Below are positions 7,439 to 16,209 of a stretch of 64,000 bases of DNA, piece after piece. This stretch comes from Sorangium cellulosum So0157-2 (lineage in GTDB: Bacteria; Myxococcota_A; Polyangia; Polyangiales; Polyangiaceae): contig NC_021658.1 of the NCBI RefSeq assembly GCF_000418325.1, positions 9,748,001 to 9,812,000 on the forward strand. Direction: 5' to 3'. The stretch's first letter is position 1; the number at the start of each line of letters is the position of its first letter. Below the pieces are notes generated by a model. It saw nothing but the letters and a program-made list of their open reading frames with translations, was not told where the DNA came from and ran no database searches. A program made the translations under genes and the position numbers.

Positions 7439-10270
7439 CTAGCTCGACGTGGACGCCCGCCCCGGGCTCGGAAACGACGGCTCCTCCGCCGTACCCGCCC
7501 GCCCCGGGCTCGGCGAGGACACCGGCTGCTTCGCGAGCCCCGGCGGCCCGGTCGGCAGCGTGGGCTCGTCCTCGAAGCGCATCGACGTGATCTTCAGCCG
7601 CCCGAAGATCGCCTCCGCCCGCTCGTTCATCGTCACCGCCTCGCGCCGCGCCGCCATGTTCGCCACGAAGCTCCGGTCCGTCGTCAAGAACCGCGCGTAG
7701 GCCTGGAACGTGCGCGCGAGCTCCAGCTCGTTCCCGGTCTCCTCGAAGATGCTCACCGACCGCGCGAAGTACGCGCGCGCGCTCTTCGTGTTCGCGCTGC
7801 CCCAGCCGCCCGCGGCCGTGATCTCGCCGAGCGTCCGGAGCGCGATGCCGAGGTGCACCTTGCTCCGCACCGAGGCGAACAGGTCCACCGCCCGGCTGAT
7901 CGAGTCGCGCGCCTTCTCCAGGTCGCCCCGGAGCATGTACGCCTTGCCGAGCGCGCGCCGCGCCTCCGCCAGGCCGAGCCGGTCGCCCAGCTCGTCGCAG
8001 AGCTCCTCGGCCTGCTGCAGCACCCGCACCGCCTCGTCGGGATCGCCGCTCCGGTAGAGCGTCCCCCCGATGTTCGTCAGGATGAGCGCCGTCCGGTTGC
8101 GATCGCCGACCTGCCGCGCCACCTCCAGCGCCTCCTCGAAGAGCGTGAGGGCGCGGCGGTGGTCGCGCTGATCCTGGGCGATCATCCCGAGGTTGTTCAG
8201 GCTCACCACGACCCCGAGCAGGTCCGAGATCTCGCGCCGGATCGCGAGCGCCCGCTCGAACGTGCTCAGCGCCTGCTTGAACTCCCCCGAGTCCTGCAGG
8301 GCGAGCCCGAGGTTGTTCAGCGACAGCGCGATCGAGCGGCGGTCGCCCATCCGCTCGCGGCGGGCGAGCGCGTCGCGCAGCCACTTGAGCGCCTCCTGGT
8401 ACTCGCCCCGGAGCCAGTGCAGCTTGCCGATGTCGTCGATGGTCGACGCGATCCCCCGCTCGTCCCGCGCGCCCTCGAACAGGCGGAGCGCGGTGGTGAG
8501 GTGCTTGCCGGCCTCGTCGAGCGAGCCGCTGTCGCGGTAGAGCCGCCCGATGCGGTTGTGCGCGGCGCCGCCCTTGCGCCGGTTGTCGAGCCGGTAGGCG
8601 AGCGTCAGCATCTCGCGGAAGGCGGCGAGCGCGTCGTCGATCCGCCCGGCGAGCTGCAGGACGTCGCCGTAGTCGTGCAGCGCGTCGATGCGCCGCGCGA
8701 CGTGCGCGTCGCCGAGCAGCGACAGCCCGCGCGCATAGTACTCCGCGGCCTTCGCGTTCGAGTAGCGCCCGCGCGCCACGTCCCCGGCGTCGAGCAGCGA
8801 CAGCCCCGCCCGCACCGCGTCGCCGATGCGCTCGCGGTGCGTCGCGAGCTCGGCGAGGAGCTCCTCGCTGGCGCGCACCGCCACCTGCTGCTCCAGCCAC
8901 TCGGCGATCGCGTGGTGGTACCGCCGCTGGGCCGCGGCGCTCATCCGCTTCTGGAGCGCCTCGCGCTCCTTGTCGTGCACGAACACGTACTCGTCCGAGC
9001 CGGCGAAGCTCGACTCGCCCTGCTTGCGCAGGTAGCCGCGGTCGCACAGCGCGCGGAGCGCGGCGTTGATCCGGTCGAGATCCCTGTCGCTCTGCTCCTC
9101 GCCCCACAGCTCGGGCGCCTGACAGCCGGCCCGGCCGAGCACGAACAGCGCGCCGCTCCAGAACACCGGGCCGATGGTCGCCGCCTGCTCGAGCAGCTGC
9201 CGGCCGTCGTGATCGAGCGCGGCGAGGCGGACGTTCACGGCGTCCTCGACCGTCGCCGGGAGGGCCGCCGTCGACAGCTTCCCGAGGTGCACGCGCCAGC
9301 GCGGCCCGCCCGAGTCGGGCGCGAGCTCCTCGATCACGCCCTGGTCGTGGCAGATGCGGACCATCTGCTCGACGAGCGCCGGGTTGCCGTTCGCGAAGGC
9401 GCAGGCCGCCTCGACGAGCTCGGCCGGCGCGCCCGGCCGGGCCTGCGACTCCGCCCCCGCGGCGTCGACGACGACGACGTCGTCGGCGCCGCGCGGCGTG
9501 CAGGGCGCGAGCAGCGCCCTCGCCAGCTCCGCCGCCTCGGCCTCGCCGAGCGGCGTGAGCTCGACGAGCGCGTGGCGCCGCTCGCCGACCTTGCCCCAGT
9601 CGTCCTGGCGGGTGAGCAGCTCCGGGCGGGCCGCGCAGACGATCAGGATCGGGCCCGCGAGGTACTCGACGAGGTAGCGCAGGAGCGCGAGCGAGTCGTC
9701 GTGGGCCGCGTGGAGGTCGTCGAAGACGAGGAGCATGGGGCCCTGGGCCGCGTCCGCCTCGAGGAACGCCTTCAGCACGGCGCGGCGGATGAGGTCGCCC
9801 TGCGCCGGGTCGTCCTGCACCGCGCGGGTGAGCGGGCTGTCGCCGAACGCGAGCCCGATGAACTGGCCGAGGAAGTAGATGACGTCGCCGACCTTGCGAT
9901 CGCCCATCACGTGCGCGACCTGCGCGCGGACCTCGGCGCGGGCCGCGTCCTTGTCCATGGCGTCCGAGAGGCCGAAGCGGGCGCGCAGGAGCCGCGCGAA
10001 GATGCCGTACGCGGACGCCACGTCGCCGGCGGCGCCCGCGTAGACGCGCAGCGCGGCGGAGCCCTCGCGCCGCCCCTCGAGGAACTCGCGTACGAGCCGG
10101 CTCTTGCCGATGCCCGGCGGGCCGACGAGCGTCACGGTCCGCGTCGAGCGCTCCCGCTCGACCGCGTCGAGGGCGCGGGCCAGCGCCGACAGCTCGGCCT
10201 CGCGCCCGACGAGCGGTGCGCGGGCGGGCGTCGCTGCGCCAGTTGCACTGTCCTCTCGGCTCATCTCCAT
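7439..10270 (-). CDS. STAND-type AAA ATPase with C-terminal TPR array
   Basis: 943 residues from ATG 10270; ATG 10264 has better spacing to an upstream GGAGG, and a GTG at 10306 lies in a duplicated segment. The N-terminus reads APLVGREAELSALARAL followed by Walker A GPPGIGKS (50-57). Walker B is LLVFDDLHAA. A winged-helix-like segment precedes about eight TPR units (roughly 500-900; for example SLNNLGLALQDSGEFKQAL). The C-terminus repeats SPSPGRA twice and is disordered. The layout matches AfsR/MalT-like STAND sensors or the ATPase half of myxobacterial kinase fusions, but without kinase, SARP or HTH domains. Inferred role: nucleotide-switched signalling scaffold. It is divergent from the EAD-like membrane protein, 150 bp away, which may be its partner. 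Confidence 0.88.
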   Translation of the reverse strand: MEMSREDSATGAATPARAPLVGREAELSALARALDAVERERSTRTVTLVGPPGIGKSRLVREFLEGRREGSAALRVYAGAAGDVASAYGIFARLLRARFGLSDAMDKDAARAEVRAQVAHVMGDRKVGDVIYFLGQFIGLAFGDSPLTRAVQDDPAQGDLIRRAVLKAFLEADAAQGPMLLVFDDLHAAHDDSLALLRYLVEYLAGPILIVCAARPELLTRQDDWGKVGERRHALVELTPLGEAEAAELARALLAPCTPRGADDVVVVDAAGAESQARPGAPAELVEAACAFANGNPALVEQMVRICHDQGVIEELAPDSGGPRWRVHLGKLSTAALPATVEDAVNVRLAALDHDGRQLLEQAATIGPVFWSGALFVLGRAGCQAPELWGEEQSDRDLDRINAALRALCDRGYLRKQGESSFAGSDEYVFVHDKEREALQKRMSAAAQRRYHHAIAEWLEQQVAVRASEELLAELATHRERIGDAVRAGLSLLDAGDVARGRYSNAKAAEYYARGLSLLGDAHVARRIDALHDYGDVLQLAGRIDDALAAFREMLTLAYRLDNRRKGGAAHNRIGRLYRDSGSLDEAGKHLTTALRLFEGARDERGIASTIDDIGKLHWLRGEYQEALKWLRDALARRERMGDRRSIALSLNNLGLALQDSGEFKQALSTFERALAIRREISDLLGVVVSLNNLGMIAQDQRDHRRALTLFEEALEVARQVGDRNRTALILTNIGGTLYRSGDPDEAVRVLQQAEELCDELGDRLGLAEARRALGKAYMLRGDLEKARDSISRAVDLFASVRSKVHLGIALRTLGEITAAGGWGSANTKSARAYFARSVSIFEETGNELELARTFQAYARFLTTDRSFVANMAARREAVTMNERAEAIFGRLKITSMRFEDEPTLPTGPPGLAKQPVSSPSPGRAGTAEEPSFPSPGRASTSS

Positions 10271-10361
10271 GGCCTCCACGTCCCCGGGCGCCGCAGCGCG
10301 GGGCACTCCCCTCGGCTCATCTCCCTGCCTCCGCGTCCTCGGGTGCCGCAGCGCGGGACAC
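10251..10361. repeat. Imperfect tandem duplication (about 55 bp x 2) spanning the STAND ATPase start
   Basis: Copies at 10251-10306 and 10307-10361 share ctcggctcatctcc, gcctcc, gtcc, cggg and gccgcagcgcggg blocks with about ten differences. The first copy holds the candidate start codons of the leftward ATPase; the second duplicates the same signal upstream. The translation start and promoter of the ATPase may therefore have been duplicated, which makes its N-terminus uncertain. Confidence 0.8.
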
Positions 10362-10419
10362 GATGTCCCGAGCCTATACCAGGTTCGGCTTCGGTGGCGC
10401 GTGCGGTAAGCTGCGGGGC

Positions 10420-11553
10420 GTGGACGACGAGGTCACGGGGACGCCGCCGCGCGCCGGTAGCACGGCGCGCAATGCCGCGGAGATCCGCGGGCGCATCGCC
10501 GCCTGCTTCAGCCTGGCCGAGCTGCGCCGCTTCGCAGAAGAGCTCGGCGTGCCGGACATCCCCTGGGACCGGGGGATGCAGGCAGCGGCGCACGAGCTCG
10601 TCCGCCGCTTCGAGCAGCGGCGCGAGCTCTGGTCGCTCGTCGAGCAGCTCCGCGCGGTGCGGCCGCTCGTGGAGTGGCCCGACATGCCGACGGTGCCGCC
10701 CGCCTCGTCGATCGCACAGGCGCCGGCGCACTCCGACATCCCGCGCCCGGCGCCGCTGCCGAACCTCGCGGGGCTGCCGGTCCCCTCGCCTCCCACCGAG
10801 GTCGCGACGCTGGCGCCGCCGCCCATCCCGCCGACCACACGGACGCCGACCGTCCCCACGCCGGAGCCCGCCGCGGCGCGGCCGCGCGGCGCCGCCGGGC
10901 AGGCGCGCCCGGCCGGCCCGCCGGGCGCCGCCGAGCGCGCGCCGGCCCGGGCCGCGCGCCGCGTCGATCCGCGGCTCCTGCTCGCCGCGCTGGGGCTCGT
11001 GGTGGCCAGCCTGGTCGTCGCCTTCCTGATCGGCCGGGCGTCGAGCGCGCCGGACGGCGAGGCGGCGGCCGCGCGCGCCGCGCGCGCCGCGCCCGCGAGC
11101 GCCGCGCCCGCGGCGCCGACGGCCGGCCGACCGGACGGGGTCGCGGCGCGCGCGGCCGCCGCGATCGAGCGCCGGATCGAGAGCGTGGCGCGGGCGTGCG
11201 AGATCCCGCCCGGCGCCGCGGACGACGTGATGCGCCGCGCCTTCGAGCGCTGCGGGCCGGCGCCCGCCCACGCGGCGCAGCGGACGGCCCCGGCGCAGGG
11301 GAGCGACGCGCCGGCGGCAGAGGTCCCGGCCGCTCGGCCGGACGCCCCCGGGGCGGCGCCGCGCGCGGCCGCCGCCAACGCGCCCGCCGGCGGCAACGCC
11401 GGGTGCGTGGGGGCGTGCGAGCGGAAGCACAAGGCGTGCAGGGCGACGCAATGCGGCAAGGAGCCCACGCAGGGCAGCCAGTACCAGCGCTACCAGAACT
11501 GCCTGTCGACGTGCCTGGAGCAGGCGTCCCGGTGCCGGCTCGGCTGCCTCTGA
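10420..11553 (+). CDS. Effector-associated-domain-like membrane protein with Cys-rich C-terminus
   Basis: 377 residues from GTG 10420. Residues 19-87 form a compact helical domain (FSLAELRRFAEELGVPD..., HELVRRFEQRRELWSLVEQL) that follows the pattern of bacterial effector-associated domains (death-like adaptors of STAND-linked conflict systems, EAD7-like by eye). Then a Pro/Ala-rich linker (90-180), one transmembrane helix (186-205, LLLAALGLVVASLVVAFLIG), an Ala-rich outer segment and a tail (329-377) with eight cysteines in CxxxC-like spacing. Expected topology: helical adaptor in the cytoplasm, Cys-rich domain outside. Neighbour: a divergent STAND-TPR ATPase. Family assignment is by pattern only. 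An ATG at 10363 is in frame but lies in the duplicated upstream segment. Confidence 0.7.
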   Translation: MDDEVTGTPPRAGSTARNAAEIRGRIAACFSLAELRRFAEELGVPDIPWDRGMQAAAHELVRRFEQRRELWSLVEQLRAVRPLVEWPDMPTVPPASSIAQAPAHSDIPRPAPLPNLAGLPVPSPPTEVATLAPPPIPPTTRTPTVPTPEPAAARPRGAAGQARPAGPPGAAERAPARAARRVDPRLLLAALGLVVASLVVAFLIGRASSAPDGEAAAARAARAAPASAAPAAPTAGRPDGVAARAAAAIERRIESVARACEIPPGAADDVMRRAFERCGPAPAHAAQRTAPAQGSDAPAAEVPAARPDAPGAAPRAAAANAPAGGNAGCVGACERKHKACRATQCGKEPTQGSQYQRYQNCLSTCLEQASRCRLGCL

Positions 11554-11606
11554 GCCGCTGAGCCCCTGCGCCGCGCCGGCGCGCAACGCCGGCCCGCGCG
11601 GCCCGC

Positions 11607-11642
11607 GGCCCGCGGCCGCGCAGGCCCGTGCGGCCGCGGGCC
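11607..11642. terminator. GC-rich hairpin between convergent genes
   Basis: A perfect 13-bp stem (11607-11619 with 11630-11642) and a 10-base loop lie between the stop of the EAD-like gene (11553) and the stop of the converging zinc-ribbon gene (11648). There is no T-run on either strand, so intrinsic termination is not assured. The position suggests a bidirectional transcription barrier. Confidence 0.5.
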
Positions 11643-11647
11643 GGGCG

Positions 11648-12286
11648 TCAGAGCGGCGGGCGGCTGCGGCGCATCACGTTGACCGTGGCGGTCGGCTGGT
11701 GCTCGGGGCAGCCGGTCCGGCCGGAGCGGCTCGGATCGAAGTCGATGCGGAGGCAGGTCTTGCAGACGCAGAGGTAGGCGTCGTGGAACTCGCGGTAGCT
11801 CAGGATATCCGTGGCGAACAGGCTGAGGACGATGTCGCTGAGCAGGTCCTCTTCGCGCGGGCACGGCTCCCAGAGCGCGCCTTCGCCGGCGCGGCGCACG
11901 CGCCCGTCGTCGATCGCCGCGGCGAGGAAGCGATCGTCCGCGGCGGGCGGCATGAGGGCGCGGAGCGAGGAGAGCACCCGGAACCGCGCCGCCTCGACGA
12001 GCGCCTGGAGCTCGGGCTCGTCCGGGTCCTCGGGGGCGGCCGGGCCGAGCGCCACCTGCATGGAGAAGCCCTCCGTCACAGAGGTCGGGCGCCGCATCCG
12101 CCCGGGCGCGACGAGGTGCTTCTCGAACCAGCCCGAGAGCGCCGCCGCGCTCCGGGGAGGCTTGTCGACGAACGTGAGCGCCGCGAACAGCGCCCGGCGA
12201 TCATGCTCCTTCGCGACCAGGGACGGAGCGGATGGAAGCGTGGGAATCGAGGTCTGGGAGTCCGCTTGCCGCATGAACACCCCCAT
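11648..12286 (-). CDS. Hypothetical protein with C-terminal zinc-ribbon-like motif
   Basis: 212 residues from the ATG complementary to 12284-12286 (MGVFMRQADSQ). No family recognised. The middle is helical and acidic (PEDPDEPELQALVEAARFRV). The C-terminal 50 residues contain YLCVCKTCLRIDFDPS and TGCPEH: CxCxxC plus CxxH, consistent with a zinc-binding ribbon. HDRRALFAALTFVDKPPRSA and SGWFEKHLVAPGRMRRPTS suggest a globular N-terminal domain. No signal peptide or membrane helix. It follows the EAD-like gene in convergent orientation; the 135-bp gap upstream probably holds its promoter. Confidence 0.65.
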   Translation of the reverse strand: MGVFMRQADSQTSIPTLPSAPSLVAKEHDRRALFAALTFVDKPPRSAAALSGWFEKHLVAPGRMRRPTSVTEGFSMQVALGPAAPEDPDEPELQALVEAARFRVLSSLRALMPPAADDRFLAAAIDDGRVRRAGEGALWEPCPREEDLLSDIVLSLFATDILSYREFHDAYLCVCKTCLRIDFDPSRSGRTGCPEHQPTATVNVMRRSRPPL

Positions 12287-12421
12287 GATTTCGCCCCAGT
12301 CTGCCCGAGGTTTTCTCTCGCGGTAAAGACGCGCTGGCGTCCCGATTCCAGATTGCGGGACCACCTGCAATGCGATGCGTTAGTCGCACGTTGCTGCGGC
12401 GGCGCGCGGGGGGAGGCGGGC

Positions 12422-13828
12422 TCAGTCCGTGATCTTGAGCGCGCCGCTGTCGTCGAGCGCGCCGCTCGCGTCGGCGCCGTCCGAATCGGCCTCGACGTCC
12501 TCCTGGGACGTGGAGGGCCGCAGGAAGGACAGGTCGAGGCCGCCCATGGGCTGCTGCGCTGCCGCGCGCGCGGCGGCGAGGGGGATCGCGTCGGCCTCGC
12601 CCGCGCGGGGCGCGGCGCGGCGCTCGGCCTTCTCGGGGCGCGGCTCCTCGCGGCGCTCGGCCTTCTCAGGGCGCGGCTCCTCGCGGCGCGGAGCCTCGCG
12701 GCGCGCGCCTTTCGCGGCGTCGCGCCCGCGCGGCCGCTCCGGCGCGGGCGCCGCGGGCGCGGGCTCCGGCGTCCCCGCGCGCGCGGCCCCCGCGCGCGGG
12801 GACGCCGGGGTCCGGAGCCCCTTGGCCGCCTTCGCCATGCGCGCGCGCGTGCGGAACGAGGGGGCGTTCTTCGCGAGCTCGATGCAGCTGCCGCGCATGG
12901 CGCTCGGGCAGGAGATGCGCACGTGCATGTGGTCGTCGTGCGGCTCGGAGCCCGTCGGCTGCATCATGGCGAGCTGCGCGCGGACGAGCAGCGCGCGGGA
13001 GACGCCGATGCGCTTGGCGTGGGCGAGCAGCGCGTGCCGCAGCGGATCGGAGATGAAGATGTGGCTCACGTGGGCGCGGGGGTCGGTGAGCAGGTGCTGC
13101 ACGAGCAGCCAGTTGCGCGGCAGGTCGAAGCGCGCCCCGGGCAGGTTGGTCGAGGCGAGCCGGGCGTTGAAGCGCAGGAAGTACGGCGCGTGGACCTGCT
13201 TGCCGCGGCCGTCGAGCGCGTAGAAGCCGAGGTCGACGTCGCGGCCGCTCTCGTGGGAGTTGTGGCGGTGGACGTCGCCGCCGCGCTGGCGCGACAGGTC
13301 GCCGACCTCGAGCACGGCGCCCGGGAAGCGCTTGGCCACGCCGCGCGCCGCGCGCTCGATCATGCCGACGAGCGCCGGCAGCCCCCAGCGCACGTCGGCG
13401 TGGGCGTAGGCGGGCACGACGCGGATGTCCTTGCGCGAGGTGTCGAGCCGCACGCCGCCCTCGAGGTGCCCCTCGTTCGGGTGGCCGACCGACGCGGGGG
13501 GCGGCTTGGGCGCGGGCTTGGTCTTGGTCTTGGCCGGCTCGGTCGATCGCGGCCCGGCGCCGCCGGCGCGGGGGCGGTGGCCCTTGCCGATGTCGGTCGT
13601 GAGGCGCGCGCGCGGGGCGGCCGCGCGCGCGCGCGTGCCCGCGGCCCCGCGCGCCTTCTTCGAGCCCGCCGGCGCTCCTGCGCCGGAGCGCGCCTTCGAG
13701 CGCGCCGGCGCCTCCGCGGCAGAGCGCGCCTGCGAGCGCGCCGGGGCGTCCGGCGCCGCGGCGGCCGCCGGGGCGCTGGGCAAGGAGAGCGCCAGGATCG
13801 TGAACAGCACGGAGATCGGTCGAGGCAC
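12422..13828 (-). CDS. MepA-like (M74) murein endopeptidase with long low-complexity flanks
   Basis: 468 residues. Signal peptide 1-24 (VLFTILALSLPSAPAAAAA). A Lys/Arg/Ala-rich region (25-120) precedes the catalytic core (about 120-325). The core carries the M74 zinc motifs HNSHESGRDVDLGFY and EPHDDHMHVRISCP. Family known: penicillin-insensitive hydrolysis of D-Ala-meso-DAP cross-links in the periplasm. The C-terminal extension of about 140 residues contains repeats of REEPRPEKAER and an acidic end (EDVEADSDGADASGALDD), unlike E. coli MepA, which lacks such tails. It is downstream of the sigma-4/TPR gene on the same strand (gap 83 bp), so co-transcription is possible. Confidence 0.88.
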   Translation of the reverse strand: MPRPISVLFTILALSLPSAPAAAAAPDAPARSQARSAAEAPARSKARSGAGAPAGSKKARGAAGTRARAAAPRARLTTDIGKGHRPRAGGAGPRSTEPAKTKTKPAPKPPPASVGHPNEGHLEGGVRLDTSRKDIRVVPAYAHADVRWGLPALVGMIERAARGVAKRFPGAVLEVGDLSRQRGGDVHRHNSHESGRDVDLGFYALDGRGKQVHAPYFLRFNARLASTNLPGARFDLPRNWLLVQHLLTDPRAHVSHIFISDPLRHALLAHAKRIGVSRALLVRAQLAMMQPTGSEPHDDHMHVRISCPSAMRGSCIELAKNAPSFRTRARMAKAAKGLRTPASPRAGAARAGTPEPAPAAPAPERPRGRDAAKGARREAPRREEPRPEKAERREEPRPEKAERRAAPRAGEADAIPLAAARAAAQQPMGGLDLSFLRPSTSQEDVEADSDGADASGALDDSGALKITD

Positions 13829-13911
13829 ACCGGTGCGTTACGGGGTTTCGGCGGGCAGGGCCAAGAAGCCGGCGCCAGGGAGCAGCTGGCCAGCGATCTG
13901 CGCGCAGCGGA

Positions 13912-16209
13912 TCAGGGGGAGTCCGCCGCCGGCGACTCGAGCACCTTCTTCAGCGCCTTCAGCGCCCGACTGACCCTCACCTGCACCGTGGAGACGTTCA
14001 TGCGGAGCGCAACGGCGATCTCCCTGAAGGTCAGACCGGAGAGCTGCATCTCCAGGAGGATACGCTGTCCGGGCGGGAGAAAGCTGAGGGCATGGCTCAG
14101 CCGCCGGGCCGCGTCCCGCCCCGTCGAGGTCTCCTCGGCGGTCGCCATCTCCGCCAGCATGTCGACCGCCTCGCGCGCCCGCTCGCGCTCCGTCGCGCGG
14201 CGCGACCTGCTCGAGGCGCGGCGAGTTTCTGGACGCCCCGGCGCTGCTTCCCGGGACGCGGGCCGTCCCGAGGCCAGCGCGGCGATCGTCGACGACCGCT
14301 GGCCGAGCTCCTCCGCGTCGGTCAAGTGGCCCGCCGCCGCTCGCGCGGCGGAGAGCGCATCGAGCACCGGCCGGAGCGCCGGATGCTCGGTGCCCAGGGC
14401 CTCCTCGAGGTCGCGCAGCGCTGCGCGCAGCAGAGGCGCCGCGCTGTCGTAACGGCCTGCGGCGAGCAACGCCTCGCCTAGGGCCTGGACGAGTGCGCAA
14501 CGCTCACGCAGGCGCAGCGCGCCCGGCGCCGTGGGGTCGCTCAGGAGCGCGGTCAGGACTGGCTCGCACCTGAGCACGAGTCCCTTCTGCCGCAGCGACG
14601 AGGCCAAGAGCGCTGCCGCTCCCCTCGCATCCATGCCGAGCGCGCTCCTCAGGAGCGCCTCGGCCTCGGCGCAACCCCCGAAGGGGACGAGCACCTTCGC
14701 GAACGGTGGCAGCAGGACGGCGAGCGCCCTCCGGGCCGTGCCGGGCCTCGCTCCGGCGGCGACGATCGCGCGGTCCAGGTGCGGCAGCGCTCGCTCGAGC
14801 TTTCGCGCGCCGAGGAGCGCGAGCGCGAACCCCGCCGCTGCGCGCGCACGCAGGGGACGCTCTGGCCGGAGGCTCGCCCGTGCCGAGGCGAAGGCGCGCT
14901 CCAGCGTCGCCAGCGCGGCCTCCCGCTCCCCTCGAAAGAGGAGCGCTTCGCCGGCCCGCACGCGCAGCCCGAGAGAGCGGGGGTGGTCGGGCTCTTCCGC
15001 CAACGCACGCCGCGTCCACGCGGCGCCAGCGTCGAGGTCGCCCAGATCGAACGCGGAGATCGCGAGCGTCGTCCAGGGTCGGGCCGATGGTCGGCGCATC
15101 CACAGAGCGAGCGAGTCGCGCCGCTTGCCCGCCGCGAGCCGGCGGCCCTCCGGCGTGCGTGCGAGCGCTCGCAGCACCGCCGGCGCGGCATCGCCCCGCG
15201 CCGTAGCCGCTCCATGGATGAGACCTGCCTCGATGGCTCGCGCGGCGAGGGCGGCGCCGGGATCGCCTGCGCCAGCCAGGATCGAGGTCAGAGCGCCCTC
15301 GTCCTCGCCGCGAGCGATGAGCCTCGCCAGGAGCTCCACCGCGTCAGGCTCCAACCCTGCGAGCGCCGCGAGGCGACCTGGCGACGCGGCGCCGACGTCG
15401 GCCAGCGCGCGCCGCGCCTCGGCCAAGGGGAGCATCGCGTCGTCGACCGGCCACCATCCCGGCAGCGCAGGTGGACAGCGCAGTCCGACCGGCGAGGCCA
15501 CCCCGGGCGCGACCACGATGGCCCGGGTGCCGCGCCTCGCCTCGGCGAGGGCCCAGCGGATGCGGCGCTGCAGCGTCGCGTGCTCCGCGGCGGCGACGAC
15601 CCACGCGCGGCCGGCGCCCTGGATGGCCTCGACCATCCGGGCATAGCCGCCCATGGGATCGATCCTCATGAGCCCGCGCCCTGGCAGCGCCTCCGAAAGG
15701 GCCGCGGCCACGGTCGCTTCGCCCCCGCGGCCGAGCCAGGCAACGCCGGGCGCCCGCGTCCTGAGCGCGCAGCGGATGCCCTGCGCGGCGTGGGGCGCAG
15801 CGCCATCCGGACAGCGGACGTACACCGAGATCCAGTCGAAGAAGTCGACAGCGTGACGGGCCAGCGCCGCCGATGTGGTGCGATCGCAAAAGAGGACCAC
15901 CCGCAGCCGCCGGCGCGCAAAGAGAGGGCGCTGGATGTTCAACCAGTCAGCGTCGCTCGCGCGCGGCACCAGCACGAAGGTGCTTCCCGGAGGGACCGTC
16001 TCCGCGACCCGTGGATCGACGTGGACATCGATCCCAGGGTGCTCGGGGAGGAGCGCCCGGACGAGCTCGCCGAGGCGCCCCGGACCGGCATGGTCCACGA
16101 GAACCAGGATCCCCGCGCGCGTCAGCCGGAGAGCGGTTCCGATCCTGCCGAGCCAGCCGTGCTCGGACGCAGGAGGTGCATCGTCAGCAACGGGTGCGGG
16201 TAATACCAT
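13912..16209 (-). CDS. Degenerate-NTPase / TPR / sigma-70 region 4 protein
   Basis: 765 residues from the ATG complementary to 16207-16209, overlapping the end of the upstream ATPase gene by 88 bp; a later start is possible. Region 1 (about 20-330) looks like a Rossmann-type domain: GILVLVDHAGPGRLGELV, WLNIQRPLFARRRLRVVLFC, AVDFFDWIS, then WLGRGGEATVAAALSEAL. In the last, GRGGEAT (160-166) sits where a P-loop GxGKT would be but lacks Lys, suggesting an inactive STAND-like fold. Region 2 (330-640) is TPR-like helical repeats. Region 3 (about 715-765) is a sigma-70 region 4 helix-turn-helix: ALSFLPPGQRILLEMQLSGL and FREIAVALRMNVSTVQVRV. There is no sigma region 2. Inferred: DNA-binding regulator switched through the neighbouring active ATPase. 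Confidence 0.75.
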   Translation of the reverse strand: MVLPAPVADDAPPASEHGWLGRIGTALRLTRAGILVLVDHAGPGRLGELVRALLPEHPGIDVHVDPRVAETVPPGSTFVLVPRASDADWLNIQRPLFARRRLRVVLFCDRTTSAALARHAVDFFDWISVYVRCPDGAAPHAAQGIRCALRTRAPGVAWLGRGGEATVAAALSEALPGRGLMRIDPMGGYARMVEAIQGAGRAWVVAAAEHATLQRRIRWALAEARRGTRAIVVAPGVASPVGLRCPPALPGWWPVDDAMLPLAEARRALADVGAASPGRLAALAGLEPDAVELLARLIARGEDEGALTSILAGAGDPGAALAARAIEAGLIHGAATARGDAAPAVLRALARTPEGRRLAAGKRRDSLALWMRRPSARPWTTLAISAFDLGDLDAGAAWTRRALAEEPDHPRSLGLRVRAGEALLFRGEREAALATLERAFASARASLRPERPLRARAAAGFALALLGARKLERALPHLDRAIVAAGARPGTARRALAVLLPPFAKVLVPFGGCAEAEALLRSALGMDARGAAALLASSLRQKGLVLRCEPVLTALLSDPTAPGALRLRERCALVQALGEALLAAGRYDSAAPLLRAALRDLEEALGTEHPALRPVLDALSAARAAAGHLTDAEELGQRSSTIAALASGRPASREAAPGRPETRRASSRSRRATERERAREAVDMLAEMATAEETSTGRDAARRLSHALSFLPPGQRILLEMQLSGLTFREIAVALRMNVSTVQVRVSRALKALKKVLESPAADSP

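Noticed and set aside
7190-11029. A 1279-codon rightward open frame opposite the STAND ATPase
   Set aside because: Antisense shadow produced by GC-rich third positions; it is Arg/Ala/Pro/Val-rich without domains, whereas the leftward frame has Walker motifs and TPRs.
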